From the NCBI GenBank assembly GCA_938010425.1, contig CALLUO010000097.1, positions 1-35,003 on the forward strand: a DNA stretch of 35,003 nucleotides. The letters are read 5' to 3'. Of this stretch, positions 1 through 8,335 are shown piece by piece. Origin of the DNA: an uncultured Elioraea sp. Lineage in GTDB: Bacteria; Pseudomonadota; Alphaproteobacteria; Acetobacterales; Acetobacteraceae. Each line of letters begins with the position of its first letter. The first letter of the stretch is position 1. The position numbers were made by a program, and so were the translations under genes. The notes under the pieces are model-generated. The model saw only the letters and a list, made by a program, of their open reading frames with translations, was not told the origin of the DNA and did not search any database.

Positions 1-317
1 ATGGGCTCGCCGCACTGGACGCACCATCCGTACTCGCCAGCCTCGATACGGGCGAGGGCGGCGTCGATACGCGCGAGCGCACTCGCGCGGCGGCGCTCGA
101 TGGCGAGTGCCATCGCCTGCTGCTGCATCGCGTCCATACGCGAGAGGCGGCCAACGCTGGTTTGGTCCAGTTCGACTGGGTCGCGGGTATCCGCGGTGGC
201 GGCGCTGGCGCCACGCAGGGCATCGCGCTCGGCAAGCAGGCGGCGGCGCATGGCCTCCACGTCAAGGCCGGGCGGCGCTGCCTTGCTGCCCTCCCGCGGC
301 GGTGGCGGGCGCGTCAT
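1..317 (-). CDS. DksA/TraR-family zinc-finger protein, partial (C-terminus beyond window)
   Basis: The minus-strand frame starts at an ATG (315-317) and runs off the left edge, giving about 105 residues. The N-terminal part is rich in Arg, Ala and Gln and probably forms a helical coiled coil (residues about 20-95, including MDAMQQQAMALAIERRR). It is followed by EAGEYGWCVQCGEP, the first half of the C4 zinc finger typical of DksA/TraR proteins. Family members bind RNA polymerase through the secondary channel and modulate transcription, often with ppGpp. The second CxxC pair would lie outside the window. The ATG overlaps the prfC stop as ATGA, so it is probably translated in coupling with prfC. 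It looks like a short TraR-type paralogue rather than canonical DksA, but the missing end prevents certainty. Confidence 0.8.
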   Translation of the reverse strand, partial: MTRPPPPREGSKAAPPGLDVEAMRRRLLAERDALRGASAATADTRDPVELDQTSVGRLSRMDAMQQQAMALAIERRRASALARIDAALARIEAGEYGWCVQCGEP

Positions 318-1939
318 GCGCGCGCTTCCGCCAATCTGTGCTGCTCGCGCACGGCATGGAAGCGGATCATCGGCCACTCCTCCTCGGTGCGACGGCGGCG
401 CCAGTCGGAGGCAAAGAGGGCGACCAGAGCGCCATCGTGGTCCTCAGCGACGTCACCGGCATGCTTGCGACTAAAGCGCGCCATCGCCTCACGGTCATTG
501 GTGGCAAGCCAGCGCAGCTGATCCCATGGCGCCGTCTCGAAGCTGACAGGGACGCCGTACTCCGCTTGCAGCCGGCTCGCCAACACATCAAGCTGTAGAA
601 GACCGACAACCCCAATCACAGGCGGCGAGCCGTCAAGCGGCCTAAACAGCTGTACCACGCCCTCGTCCGCCAGCTGCGCGAGCGCCCTCTTCAGCTTCTT
701 GGCCAGCATCGGGTCCTCGAGGCGCACGCGGCGCAAGTGTTCGGGGGCGAAGCTCGGCACGCCGCGGAAGTGCAGTGTTTCACCGCCCTCGGTCAGGGTG
801 TCGCCGATGCGCAACGTGCCGTGGTTGGCGATTCCGACAACGTCGCCTGGCCAGGCCTCCTCGGCGACCTGGCGGTCTTTGGCGAAGAAGAACAGAGGCG
901 CGTTGATCGGCACCTGCTTGCCGGTGCGCACCTGGATGAGGCGCATGCCCTTGACCAGGCGGCCGGAGCAGACGCGCAGAAAGGCCACGCGGTCGCGGTG
1001 ATTGGGGTCCATGTTGGCCTGAACCTTGAACACGAAGCCTGTCAGGCGCTCCTCGCCCGGTGCAACCGGACGCGGCTCTGCCAGGCGGACGCGCGGCGGC
1101 GGAGCGTAGTGGGCGATGCCGTCGAGCAGGTGGGCGACCCCGAAGTCGCGCAGCGCCGAGCCGAAATAGACCGGCGTCAGCGCGCCCTGGCGGAAACGAT
1201 CGAGGTCGAACGCTGCGCAGGCAGCCTGCGCGAGCCCTGCCTGCTCGCGCAGCGCCGCAGCCGCCGTGGGCGGCAGCAGCGAATCCAAAGCCGGGTCGGT
1301 GAGCCCTGCCACGCGGATATGGGTGTCGTCTCCGTCCTTCAGCAGGCGCAGCGCCGGGTCAAGCAGATCATAGACGCCGAGCAGGTCGCGCCCCTGGCCG
1401 ATCGGCCAAGCGACGGGAGCGGCGTCGAGGGCGAGGGTCTTCTCAATCTCGTCGATCAGGTCGAACGGGTCGCGGCCCTCGCGGTCCATCTTGTTGATGA
1501 AGGTGAGGATTGGGATGTCGCGCAGGCGGCAGACCTCGAACAGCTTGCGCGTCTGCGCCTCGATGCCCTTGGCGGCATCGAGCACCATCACCGCTGCGTC
1601 CACGGCAGTCAGTGTGCGATAGGTGTCCTCGGAAAAGTCTTCGTGGCCAGGCGTGTCGAGCAGATTAAAGATGAGGCCGCCGTGTTCGAAGGTCATCACC
1701 GAGGTGGCGACGGAAATGCCACGATCTTGCTCGATCCGCATCCAGTCGGAGCGGGTGCGGCGGCGGTTGCCTTTGGCCATGACGTGACCGGCGAGCTGGA
1801 TCGCGCCGCCGCGCAAAAGCAGCTTCTCGGTCAGCGTGGTCTTGCCAGCGTCCGGGTGGGCGATGATAGCGAAGGTGCGCCGGCGCGCGGCTTGGGCGGC
1901 GGCGCGTGTGAAAGTGTTGGAGGCAGCGAGATGGTCCAT
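314..1939 (-). CDS. prfC: Peptide chain release factor 3 (RF3)
   Basis: This 541-residue translational GTPase recycles RF1/RF2 from the ribosome after peptide release. The GTPase motifs are clear: P-loop AHPDAGKT (residues 27-34), switch II DTPGH (95-99) and NKMD (149-152). Between them lies the RF3/EF-G style switch I region around RTRSDWMRIEQDRGISV. A beta-barrel domain and the RF3 C-terminal domain follow, and the length matches the family (about 530-540). The start is the ATG at 1937-1939, just upstream of the conserved region. The gene overlaps the downstream DksA/TraR-like gene by four bases (ATGA), which suggests a two-gene transcript. It appears intact. The long plus-strand frame over the same region (737-2098) is an antisense shadow. 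Confidence 0.96.
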   Translation of the reverse strand: MDHLAASNTFTRAAAQAARRRTFAIIAHPDAGKTTLTEKLLLRGGAIQLAGHVMAKGNRRRTRSDWMRIEQDRGISVATSVMTFEHGGLIFNLLDTPGHEDFSEDTYRTLTAVDAAVMVLDAAKGIEAQTRKLFEVCRLRDIPILTFINKMDREGRDPFDLIDEIEKTLALDAAPVAWPIGQGRDLLGVYDLLDPALRLLKDGDDTHIRVAGLTDPALDSLLPPTAAAALREQAGLAQAACAAFDLDRFRQGALTPVYFGSALRDFGVAHLLDGIAHYAPPPRVRLAEPRPVAPGEERLTGFVFKVQANMDPNHRDRVAFLRVCSGRLVKGMRLIQVRTGKQVPINAPLFFFAKDRQVAEEAWPGDVVGIANHGTLRIGDTLTEGGETLHFRGVPSFAPEHLRRVRLEDPMLAKKLKRALAQLADEGVVQLFRPLDGSPPVIGVVGLLQLDVLASRLQAEYGVPVSFETAPWDQLRWLATNDREAMARFSRKHAGDVAEDHDGALVALFASDWRRRRTEEEWPMIRFHAVREQHRLAEARA

Positions 1940-2374
1940 GCGGGCACGCTCCTCGGTGTGGGTCGAAGCAGGGGCGCAGCAAGGGGAAAACCCGCCTCAC
2001 GGCGGTGGAAGAACGTCCCCCGTAGTGACGAGTGCGGCCGATTGGGCCGACCTTGGGGCGGCTCTGGATTTCTGGCACTCCATGACGCGAAGTCGTAACG
2101 CTCTGCGGCCGCCCATGCCAGCGTCCGCCTTTCAAACTGCGCCGAAAAGCGCGTGCGTCAGCCGCCCGTCAGTGGGTCCCGGGGTCGATCAAGCCCCGGT
2201 CCGCCCGCATCCTCCGGGCGACCGCCTGCTCCTTTGGGCAACCGCCTGTGACCTTAAAGAAGGTGCGATGGCGAACGTCCATCCGGCGCCGCGCCCCCCT
2301 CTGCCTGGACATGCTGGGCCGCGCAGCCGAGATCGAGAGAAGGGTCGCGGGCAGATGGGAGAGGGGGCAAGGCC
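1940..2374. other. Intergenic region between prfC and the ADP-ribosylglycohydrolase gene
   Basis: This 435-base region separates the divergent prfC and ADP-ribosylglycohydrolase genes, so it should hold promoters for both. I see no convincing sigma-70 hexamers, RNA gene or repeat. A purine-rich stretch just before 2375 (GGAGAGGGGGCAAGG) probably provides the ribosome-binding site for the rightward gene. Open frames here have no recognisable protein content. Confidence 0.5.
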
Positions 2375-3208
2375 ATGCTTGGGGCGATCTGTGGTGATGT
2401 GATCGGCAGCCGCCACGAGCACAGTGCCACCAAAACGACGGTGTTTGAGCTGCTGACGCCGAATTGCCGCTGGACAGACGACACGGTATGCACGGTTGCC
2501 GTCGCGGAGGCGCTGCTCGACGGCACTGACATAGGGGCGGCGCTCGCTGCGTGGGCAAGGCGGTACCCTGACGCGGGCTACGGGCAGCAATTCGCGGCCT
2601 GGGCGCAGTCGGGCGAGCGGCAGCCCTACGGCTCGTGGGGCAATGGCGCGGCGATGCGCGTAAGCCCCGCCGGCTGGCTCGCTACCGACCTCGCCGACGC
2701 GGCAGTGTTAGGCGCCGCGACCGCCGCGCCGAGCCACGACCACCCCCACGGCCTGCGCGGCGCCAAGGCGGTCGCCGTCGCTGTGCGCATGGCGCTTGAG
2801 GGCTGGCGCGCGGCGGAGATCCGCGAAGTGATCTCCGACCGCTTCGGCTATGACCTCGCGCGCACGCCCGACTCTATCCGCCCCGGCTACCGTTTCGACG
2901 TGTCTTGCCAGGGCTCGGTACCGGAGGCGCTGGTTTGCGCCCTCTCTGCCACGTCTTACGAGGAGGCGGTGCGCCTCGCGGTCAGCCTCGGCGGCGACGC
3001 CGACACCCAGGCCGCGATCGCCGGCGCGGTTGCCGAACCGCTGTTCGGCGGGGTGCCCGAGGCAATCGCTGCGCCGGTACTGGCCCGCCTCACGCCCGCC
3101 ATGCGCGCCGTGTACGCGCGCTTTCGTGCGCGCGTCGCCGGCCTGCGATGGACGCGCAGCGACCCGACCGCGATCCCGCGCGATCATTCCCACCCGAAAG
3201 CCGCGTAG
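2375..3208 (+). CDS. ADP-ribosylglycohydrolase family protein
   Basis: This 277-residue protein begins MLGAICGDVIGSRHE, the characteristic N-terminus of the ADP-ribosylglycohydrolase (DraG/ARH) fold. Two metal-binding motifs are present: WTDDT near residue 31 and GGDADTQAAIAGA near residue 208. These acidic residues bind the two magnesium ions used to cleave ADP-ribose from proteins or small molecules. The family includes DraG, which reactivates nitrogenase reductase, but no nitrogenase gene is nearby, so the substrate is unknown. The start is the ATG at 2375, preceded by a strong purine-rich ribosome-binding site. The gene stands alone, divergent from prfC, and appears intact. Confidence 0.9.
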   Translation: MLGAICGDVIGSRHEHSATKTTVFELLTPNCRWTDDTVCTVAVAEALLDGTDIGAALAAWARRYPDAGYGQQFAAWAQSGERQPYGSWGNGAAMRVSPAGWLATDLADAAVLGAATAAPSHDHPHGLRGAKAVAVAVRMALEGWRAAEIREVISDRFGYDLARTPDSIRPGYRFDVSCQGSVPEALVCALSATSYEEAVRLAVSLGGDADTQAAIAGAVAEPLFGGVPEAIAAPVLARLTPAMRAVYARFRARVAGLRWTRSDPTAIPRDHSHPKAA

Positions 3209-3765
3209 GAGCCTCGCCACACTCGCTTTTCGGCGAGCTTAAGGCCCCAACGCCGCGGTTTGGCGCCAGGCCGGAAGGATGGTTTTCGCCTCGCGCGCCC
3301 ACGTTCCCGCGCTCTGTTCTTTGCCGCCGCGCTGACGCTGCTCTAAGGTCTCAAAGAGACGGTGTTTGTCGCGCGTTCAAGCGCGGCGATTTGGGCAGAC
3401 AAAGTCGTCGCTGACGGCGCGCTCGCCATGGCCGCAAGGCGCGATGCCTGCCTCGAGATTGGGTTTGGCGTGACCACTCCGCTCGCCTTCGCCCTAACAC
3501 CTCTCTAGGGCTGTTCCGGCTGGCGCGGGTTGCCGCGCTGCCCGTCTGTCTGTCCGACGCGCCGTTCTGCCACGTTCTCGACACAACCGGCCCTCCCCAG
3601 CACCACAGAGGCCGAACGGCTCGTCCTGAGGGCAAGGCTGGCCAGAACCCTGAGCGATTGACGCTCGCAACGTGCCAAAGACCAACGGCAGCCGTTCATC
3701 GGCGGCAGATGGTGCAGCGAGGCCGTGCGCCGGGTGAGGCTGTAACGACGTGCCCGAGTGAGGCC
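3209..3765. other. Intergenic region with a possible small gene relic
   Basis: This 557-base region has no complete gene. On the plus strand, roughly 3290-3508, one frame reads RALFFAAALTLL, then TAA (3344-3346), then GLKETVFVARSSAAIWADKV and onward to a TAG at 3506-3508. The hydrophobic start followed by a protein-like stretch suggests a relic of a small exported or membrane protein broken by one stop, but I recognise no family. The rest, 3509-3765, shows nothing I can support. Confidence 0.3.
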
Positions 3766-3842
3766 TGGCGTCCCCGGCGGGATTCGAACCCACGACCCCA
3801 GGATTAGGAATCCTGTGCTCTATCCTGCTGAGCTACGGGGAC
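3766..3842 (-). tRNA. tRNA-Arg (anticodon CCT)
   Basis: Read on the minus strand this is a full cloverleaf with a 7-bp acceptor stem (GTCCCCG with CGGGGAC), a D-arm containing AGCTCAG, anticodon stem CAGGA/TCCTG with loop TTCCTAA, and a T-arm with GGTTCGAATCC. The anticodon CCT reads the AGG arginine codon. The 3' CCA is encoded (3766-3768). Its 5' end faces the MBL-fold gene, also on the minus strand. No integrase or repeated tRNA 3' end is visible, so there is no sign that it serves as an attachment site. Confidence 0.97.
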
Positions 3843-3932
3843 CCTCTCGCGCCATAGCACGGCCGCGTGGTGAGCGACCAGGGCATCGTTTTTGCGCCAA
3901 TTCTCTTTCCGGCAACGACTCAAACCCAGGGT

Positions 3933-4577
3933 TTACACCCCATCGCCGACAAACGGATTGCTCACCCTTTCTTCGCCAAAGGTCCCTCCTGGCCCGTGCC
4001 CGCACAAAAAGCGGATGTCGTCGCCCAGGGGAAAGAGTTTGTCGCGGATTGCCCGCACCAAAGCAGCGTGATCGCCATAGGGAAAATCCGTCCGCCCGAT
4101 CGAGCCGCGAAACAGCACATCGCCGACCAAAGCAAGCCTTGCCGCAGTTGAGACAAACACGACGTGGCCAGGTGTGTGGCCTGGGCAATGGAGCACACGA
4201 AACCGCTCGCCTGCGATTGGCACCTCGTCGCCTTCAACCAGCCAGCGATCGGGGCTCACCGCGCGTGCCCCAGCCACGCCGAACACCCGCCCCTGGTCTG
4301 CAAGCCCAGCAAGAAGGAAGGCATCGCGCCGATCCGGCCCCCAGACCTCCACCCCTAAGGCCTCGGCCAGTTCCGCGGCACCGCCCGCGTGGTCGATGTG
4401 GCCATGGGTGAGCAGGATCCGCTCAGCCACCACCCGCGCCTCCTCCAGAGCAGCGCGGATCGAAGATACATCTCCGCCGGGGTCAATCACGGTTGCACGC
4501 CGTTCGTGCTCCTCCCACAGGAGCGTGCAGTTCTGCGCCAAAGGTGTCACGGGAACGATCACACCTTGCACAGCCAT
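3933..4577 (-). CDS. MBL-fold metallo-hydrolase (glyoxalase II / YcbL-like)
   Basis: This 214-residue protein has the full metallo-beta-lactamase signature: THGHIDHAGG (HxHxDH), HCPGHTPGH, then LVGDVLFRGSIGRTD and a late histidine in LCGHGPGG. These residues bind two metal ions. The spacing and the SIGRTD motif match the hydroxyacylglutathione hydrolase-like subgroup (E. coli YcbL, GloB type II), which hydrolyses thioesters such as S-lactoylglutathione. The true substrate is not provable here. The start at 4577 (MAVQGVIVPVTPLAQNC) is chosen because homology to the family begins there; the upstream in-frame extension is Arg-rich and unlikely to be translated. It is divergent from the small membrane protein gene. 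Confidence 0.9.
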   Translation of the reverse strand: MAVQGVIVPVTPLAQNCTLLWEEHERRATVIDPGGDVSSIRAALEEARVVAERILLTHGHIDHAGGAAELAEALGVEVWGPDRRDAFLLAGLADQGRVFGVAGARAVSPDRWLVEGDEVPIAGERFRVLHCPGHTPGHVVFVSTAARLALVGDVLFRGSIGRTDFPYGDHAALVRAIRDKLFPLGDDIRFLCGHGPGGTFGEERVSNPFVGDGV

Positions 4578-4640
4578 CCGTCCCCTCCGTCCTGCACGCC
4601 CCCCTTTGCACGAGGGCTGGCGATCCCGAAAGTCCCAGGC

Positions 4641-5012
4641 ATGGCAGAGACGCCACCCGATAAAGCCCACATGGCGCCACCGCCCGCCCCTGCACCGGCC
4701 CCGCGCCACACCGGCCTCTCCTTGCTCCGCCTGTGGCGGGGCGAGGAACCGCTTGCCCGCGCCTTCTGGGACTGGGGCATCCTCGGCGGGTTGCTGGTCA
4801 ACATGTCAACCAGCTTTGCCTTCTGGCTCCTGCTGACCGATGACCAGGTTCTTCTTGCGTACGTGATCGGCTACGGCCTCTCCAACGCCTACAACCTGCT
4901 GATCGGGGTTGGCATCTGGCGCAGTGTGGGGCGAGAGGTGACCGATCCGGCGCGGGCGTGGCGCGTGCGGCTGATCACGCTCGCTCTGCTTGCCGTCGCC
5001 GTCGTCACCTGA
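4641..5012 (+). CDS. Small hypothetical membrane protein
   Basis: This 123-residue protein of unknown function starts at the ATG at 4641. The first 30 or so residues are rich in Pro and Ala. Then come hydrophobic segments: WGILGGLLVNMSTSFAFWLL (about 45-65), LLAYVIGYGLSNAYNLLIGV (about 71-92), and a terminal LITLALLAVAVV. This implies three membrane passes with a cytoplasmic proline-rich tail. It is divergent from the MBL-fold gene with only 63 bases between starts, so the promoters probably overlap. Codon use looks like that of neighbouring real genes. I do not recognise a family. Confidence 0.65.
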   Translation: MAETPPDKAHMAPPPAPAPAPRHTGLSLLRLWRGEEPLARAFWDWGILGGLLVNMSTSFAFWLLLTDDQVLLAYVIGYGLSNAYNLLIGVGIWRSVGREVTDPARAWRVRLITLALLAVAVVT

Positions 5013-5072
5013 CGCCGCCAGCCGCGCGGCGTTTTCCCGCCTTTACCCGCTTGTCATCGGCCTGTCGCCGCC

Positions 5073-6766
5073 GTGGTCTATCCTCCCGTGTGCGGGCGGA
5101 TCGATGCGTGTGGCCGCATGGTCCCCGTCAGGGCGGCCGCGTGCCGTGCGCCATCTGGATCGAAGAGCGTTCGCCAGACTGTTTTCGCCCTCCCATCTCT
5201 GGCCGAGACCATCGTGGCCACAGGCCACGTGAACCTGGAGCAGCCACTGCTCGATCGCAGCACCGAAGCCCTAGCCCGAGCTCTGGACCAGGGCAGGGTT
5301 CTTGGCGACGTGGGAGGACGCTCTCTTGCGCGCACACCGCCAGAGGCGATGGCGTGGATGCGGCCGCCCGTCTCCCTGCCTCCGCTACCGGCAGACCCGG
5401 TCGCGCTCGCTTCTGCGGGGCAGGGCTATCTTGTCGATGCCGCCCAGCGCGCCGTGCTGGTCTGGGACATTTTGCGCCGCGCGGGCCATGCCTTTGTGGA
5501 CCATGAGCAGGTGGGCTGTCCGCCCGTGGTGGAGTTCCCGCACGAGACCGTACTCAACGGTCGGGCCCTACTCCGCCCGGTCAACGACGTGCTGGTGCGG
5601 ATCATGCCAGGCCCAGACATGCCGCAGACCGACCCCACATCGCGCCCCTTCGTCATCATTGACCCGCGCGCTGGGCCTAGCGCGGGTATTGGCGGGTTCA
5701 AGTCCGACAGTCAGGTCGGGGTCGCGCTGCGCCGCGGCCATCCCGTGCAATTCGTCACCTTGCCCCCAAACCCGGTGGAGGGTCAGACTATCCTCGACGT
5801 CACCGCCGCCGAAGCGGTGTTCCTACAGACGGTCATCGATCGCCATGCCATGGCGCCGAGGCCAGTGGTGATCGGTCACTGCCAGGGTGGGTCGGCGACG
5901 ATCCTGGTCGCTTCTGCCGCACACGATTGCGTGGGAGCCCTGGTGCCGAACGGCGCCCCCCCTCTCCTATTCGGCGGGAGAGCATGGCAAGAACCCGATG
6001 CGCTCTCTAGGCGGGCTCTTAGGAGGGTCCTCGCCCGCGCTGATGCTGGCCAATCTCGGCAACGGCAAGTTCGACGGCGAGAACCGCGTGATGAACGTTG
6101 AAAGCCTTTCGCCGGGCAACACCTGGTTGCGCAAAGACGCCGACCTCTATGCTAGGGCCGATGCGGAAGCGGATCGTTTCCTCGCGTTCGACCGCGGGTT
6201 GGGTGGCTTGTTCCTGCTCAACCGTGAGTCAATACGCGGGTTCGTCGATAACCTGTTCATCGGCAACCGCTTCTACGCCGGCCGGCTTTCCGCCAGGCGG
6301 GGCCAAACGTTCAACATCCGCAACGTCAAAGCCCCGATCATCGTCTTCGCCTCGGCAGGCGACAACATCACGCCGCCCGGCCAGGCGCTGCGATGGATCG
6401 CCGATCTGTCTTGCGACGAGGCCGAAATCCGCGGGCAAGGCGAGACCATCGTCTATCTGAGGCACGACCGCCGAGCTCGGGCGGCGTTTGCTCCCCGTAC
6501 GGATACGGCGATTGTCACCCTGGATCGCGAGGCGGCGATCGCCACCCTGGCTGACCCTTCTGCCGACGGCTGAGGATCGCGCTGAGGCGCTGACCAAGGT
6601 CGCCTGGGTCGCGGGGCCGGAGGAGGAACTGGGTGAACAGGCGCTGGCCATGCTGAACCGGCAGCGCGCCCTGCTTTGCCCCACTGCAACGCAGGAGGTG
6701 GCATCGCTCGGCACCCCTCTCCCGAACGGCACGACCGCCGAACCGGTGGTGGTGGCCGCTGAGTGA
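5073..6766 (+). pseudogene. DUF3141 (PHA synthase-like) protein, frameshifted and truncated
   Basis: Two consecutive frames give one recognisable DUF3141 protein, an alpha/beta-hydrolase-like family related to poly(3-hydroxyalkanoate) synthase. The first frame, to about 5957, contains DAAQRAVLVWDILRRAGHAF, PFVIIDPRAGPSAGIGGFKS and GHCQGG, the nucleophile-elbow-like motif. It continues in the next frame with PLSYSAGEHGKNPMRSLGGL and later DNLFIGNRFYAGRL and VKAPIIVFASAGDNITPP. The shift falls in a run of seven C (5956-5962), consistent with one inserted base. After about 6573 the reading moves to a third frame that ends at 6766. The usual C-terminal half of this roughly 750-residue family is missing, so the gene looks dead even if the homopolymer shift were an error. 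Confidence 0.82.
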
Positions 6767-6936
6767 CGGGTACTGCTGGGGGCGGCGACGTCGAGGCCAC
6801 AGGACCGCGCGGCCTCCTGGGCGGTGACCGCCGGTTTGCGAGTGTTGCAAAGGCGGCGGTCGAAAGGGACTCCATCGTGCCGGTTGTGGCGTGTCTGTCG
6901 CGTCCACAGTCGGCCATGCCGCGTTATGTTTGAGCG

Positions 6937-7419
6937 ATGGCGCTTGCCGACCTCCTGTCCCTCGCCCGTGCCCTCGCCCCTGGCGGGCGCCTTCTCGGGA
7001 TCGATCTCGGCACGAAGACCATTGGGCTCGCGTTATCAGACGTCGGCCGTGCCATCGCCTCGCCCTACGGCTCGATCCCCCGCCGCAAGCTGGCGGCGAC
7101 AGCGGCGGAGATCGCCGCCATCGCGCGCGAGCACGGGGTGGGGGGGCTCATCGTCGGCCTCCCCCTCAGCCTCGACGGCTCCGTCGGCCGCGCTGCCCAA
7201 GCCGCGCGAGACTGGGCAGCTGCCCTCTCTGCGGCAACTGGCTTGCCGACAGCGCTGTGGGACGAACGCCTCTCCACCGCAGCGGTGAGCCGGATGCTGC
7301 TTGGCGAGGCGGACTTGTCTCGCCGGCGTCGAGCACAGCTGGTGGATGCGGCGGCGGCGGCGTGGATGCTGCAAGGCGCGCTCGATGCCCTGCGTCGCCT
7401 TCACCCCCCGCCCGCGTGA
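6937..7419 (+). CDS. ruvX: Putative pre-16S rRNA nuclease / Holliday junction resolvase YqgF
   Basis: This 160-residue protein of the YqgF/RuvX family has an RNase H-like fold. It shows GIDLGTKTIGLALSD (first catalytic Asp), VGLPLSLDGSVGRAA, LWDERLSTAAV (Glu) and a late Asp in LVDAAAAAWML. The family is implicated in 5' maturation of 16S rRNA; the resolvase role is disputed. Length is typical (140-160). The start is the ATG at 6937, with no strong Shine-Dalgarno sequence in front. It is convergent with map; its TGA stop lies inside one copy of a 21-bp direct repeat whose second copy contains the map stop. It appears intact. Confidence 0.93.
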   Translation: MALADLLSLARALAPGGRLLGIDLGTKTIGLALSDVGRAIASPYGSIPRRKLAATAAEIAAIAREHGVGGLIVGLPLSLDGSVGRAAQAARDWAAALSAATGLPTALWDERLSTAAVSRMLLGEADLSRRRRAQLVDAAAAAWMLQGALDALRRLHPPPA

Positions 7420-7426
7420 CGTCTCA
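7406..7426. repeat. 21-bp direct repeat, copy 1 (spans ruvX stop)
   Basis: This copy of a perfect 21-bp direct repeat (beginning CCCCGCCCGCGTGACG, ending TCTCA) contains the TGA stop of ruvX. The second copy begins 59 bases downstream. A short 5-bp hairpin, CCGAT-CTCA-ATCGG (7427-7440), follows. It is too weak and lacks a T-run to be called a terminator. Confidence 0.85.
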
Positions 7427-7464
7427 CCGATCTCAATCGGCCTCAATCAGCGTCAGTGCCACCA

Positions 7465-7485
7465 CCCCGCCCGCGTGACGTCTCA
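7465..7485. repeat. 21-bp direct repeat, copy 2 (spans map stop)
   Basis: This is the second perfect copy of the 21-bp repeat. Its last three bases (TCA, 7483-7485) are the TGA stop codon of map on the minus strand. Both convergent genes therefore end inside copies of the same sequence, suggesting a local duplication of about 59 bp between them. Confidence 0.85.
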
Positions 7486-8325
7486 AACGTCGTAGGGCGG
7501 CTTATGCAGGCCGCGTGGCGAAAGGGTAAAGATCTCCACCCCTGTCGCGGTCACGCCCACCGTATGCTCGAACTGGGCGGAAAGCGAACGGTCGCGCGTG
7601 ACCGCCGTCCACCCATCGTCTAGGATCTTCACGTCCGGCCGGCCAGCGTTCACCATCGGCTCGACGGTAAAGAACATGCCCGGCCGCAGCACAACCCCCT
7701 CCCCGGGACGGCCGAAATGGAGCACGTTCGGTGGCTCGTGGAAGGCGCGTCCGAGCCCGTGGCCGCAGAACTCGCGCACCACCGAAAGGCGCTGGCGTTC
7801 CACGTAGGACTGGATGGCGAAGCCGAGATCCCCCAGCGTCGCGCCAGGGCGAATGACGGCGATGCCGCGCATCATCGCCTCGTAGGTGACGTCTATCAGC
7901 CGCTGCGCCTTCACCGACGGCTTGCCGACGACGTACATACGCGAGGAATCGCCGTGCCAGCCGTCGAGCACGACAGTGACGTCGATATTGAGGATGTCCC
8001 CCTCCTCGAGCCGGCGCGACGAGGGAATGCCATGGCAGACCACGTGGTTGACTGAGGTACAGATCGACTTCGGAAAACCACGGTAACCGAGCGGGGCAGG
8101 CACAGCCCCGTGCGCGACGATGAAATCGTGGCAAAGCCGGTCGAGCTCCTCGGTGGTCACGCCCGGGCGCACATAGTCGGTAATCATGTCGAGGGTCTCA
8201 GCGGCCAGCCGCCCCGCCCGGCGCATGCCCTCGAAATCCTCCGGGCGATACAGGGTGATGGTGCGCGCGTCCGCCCCCCGCACGCCTTCGCTTCGTTCGA
8301 GTTGCGTCATGCCCTCTCGATCCAT
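7483..8325 (-). CDS. map: Methionine aminopeptidase, type I
   Basis: This enzyme removes the initiator methionine from nascent cytosolic proteins. The pita-bread metallopeptidase fold is clear: HVVCHGIPSSRRLEEGDILN, IDVTVVLDGWHGDSSRMY (two metal-binding Asp), FCGHGLGRAFHEPPNV (His), MFFTVEPMV (Glu) and AQFEHTVGVT (Glu). From the ATG at 8325 the protein has 280 residues, normal for the family. An ATG at 8310 is an alternative with AGAGGG too close in front. The longer frame up to 8406 would overlap the upstream methyltransferase gene and is unlikely. It lies ten bases downstream of that gene on the same strand, so the two are probably cotranscribed. It appears intact. Confidence 0.95.
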   Translation of the reverse strand: MDREGMTQLERSEGVRGADARTITLYRPEDFEGMRRAGRLAAETLDMITDYVRPGVTTEELDRLCHDFIVAHGAVPAPLGYRGFPKSICTSVNHVVCHGIPSSRRLEEGDILNIDVTVVLDGWHGDSSRMYVVGKPSVKAQRLIDVTYEAMMRGIAVIRPGATLGDLGFAIQSYVERQRLSVVREFCGHGLGRAFHEPPNVLHFGRPGEGVVLRPGMFFTVEPMVNAGRPDVKILDDGWTAVTRDRSLSAQFEHTVGVTATGVEIFTLSPRGLHKPPYDV

Positions 8326-8335
8326 CGCGTCGGCC

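Noticed and set aside
737-2098. 453-codon open frame on the plus strand opposite prfC
   Set aside because: It is antisense to a fully conserved release factor, rich in Arg/Ala/Gly, and has no motif; high-GC DNA often leaves such frames open.
5956-5962. Phase-variable switch in the C7 run
   Set aside because: The gene has a second frame change and lacks its C-terminal half, so restoring this frame would not give a full protein.
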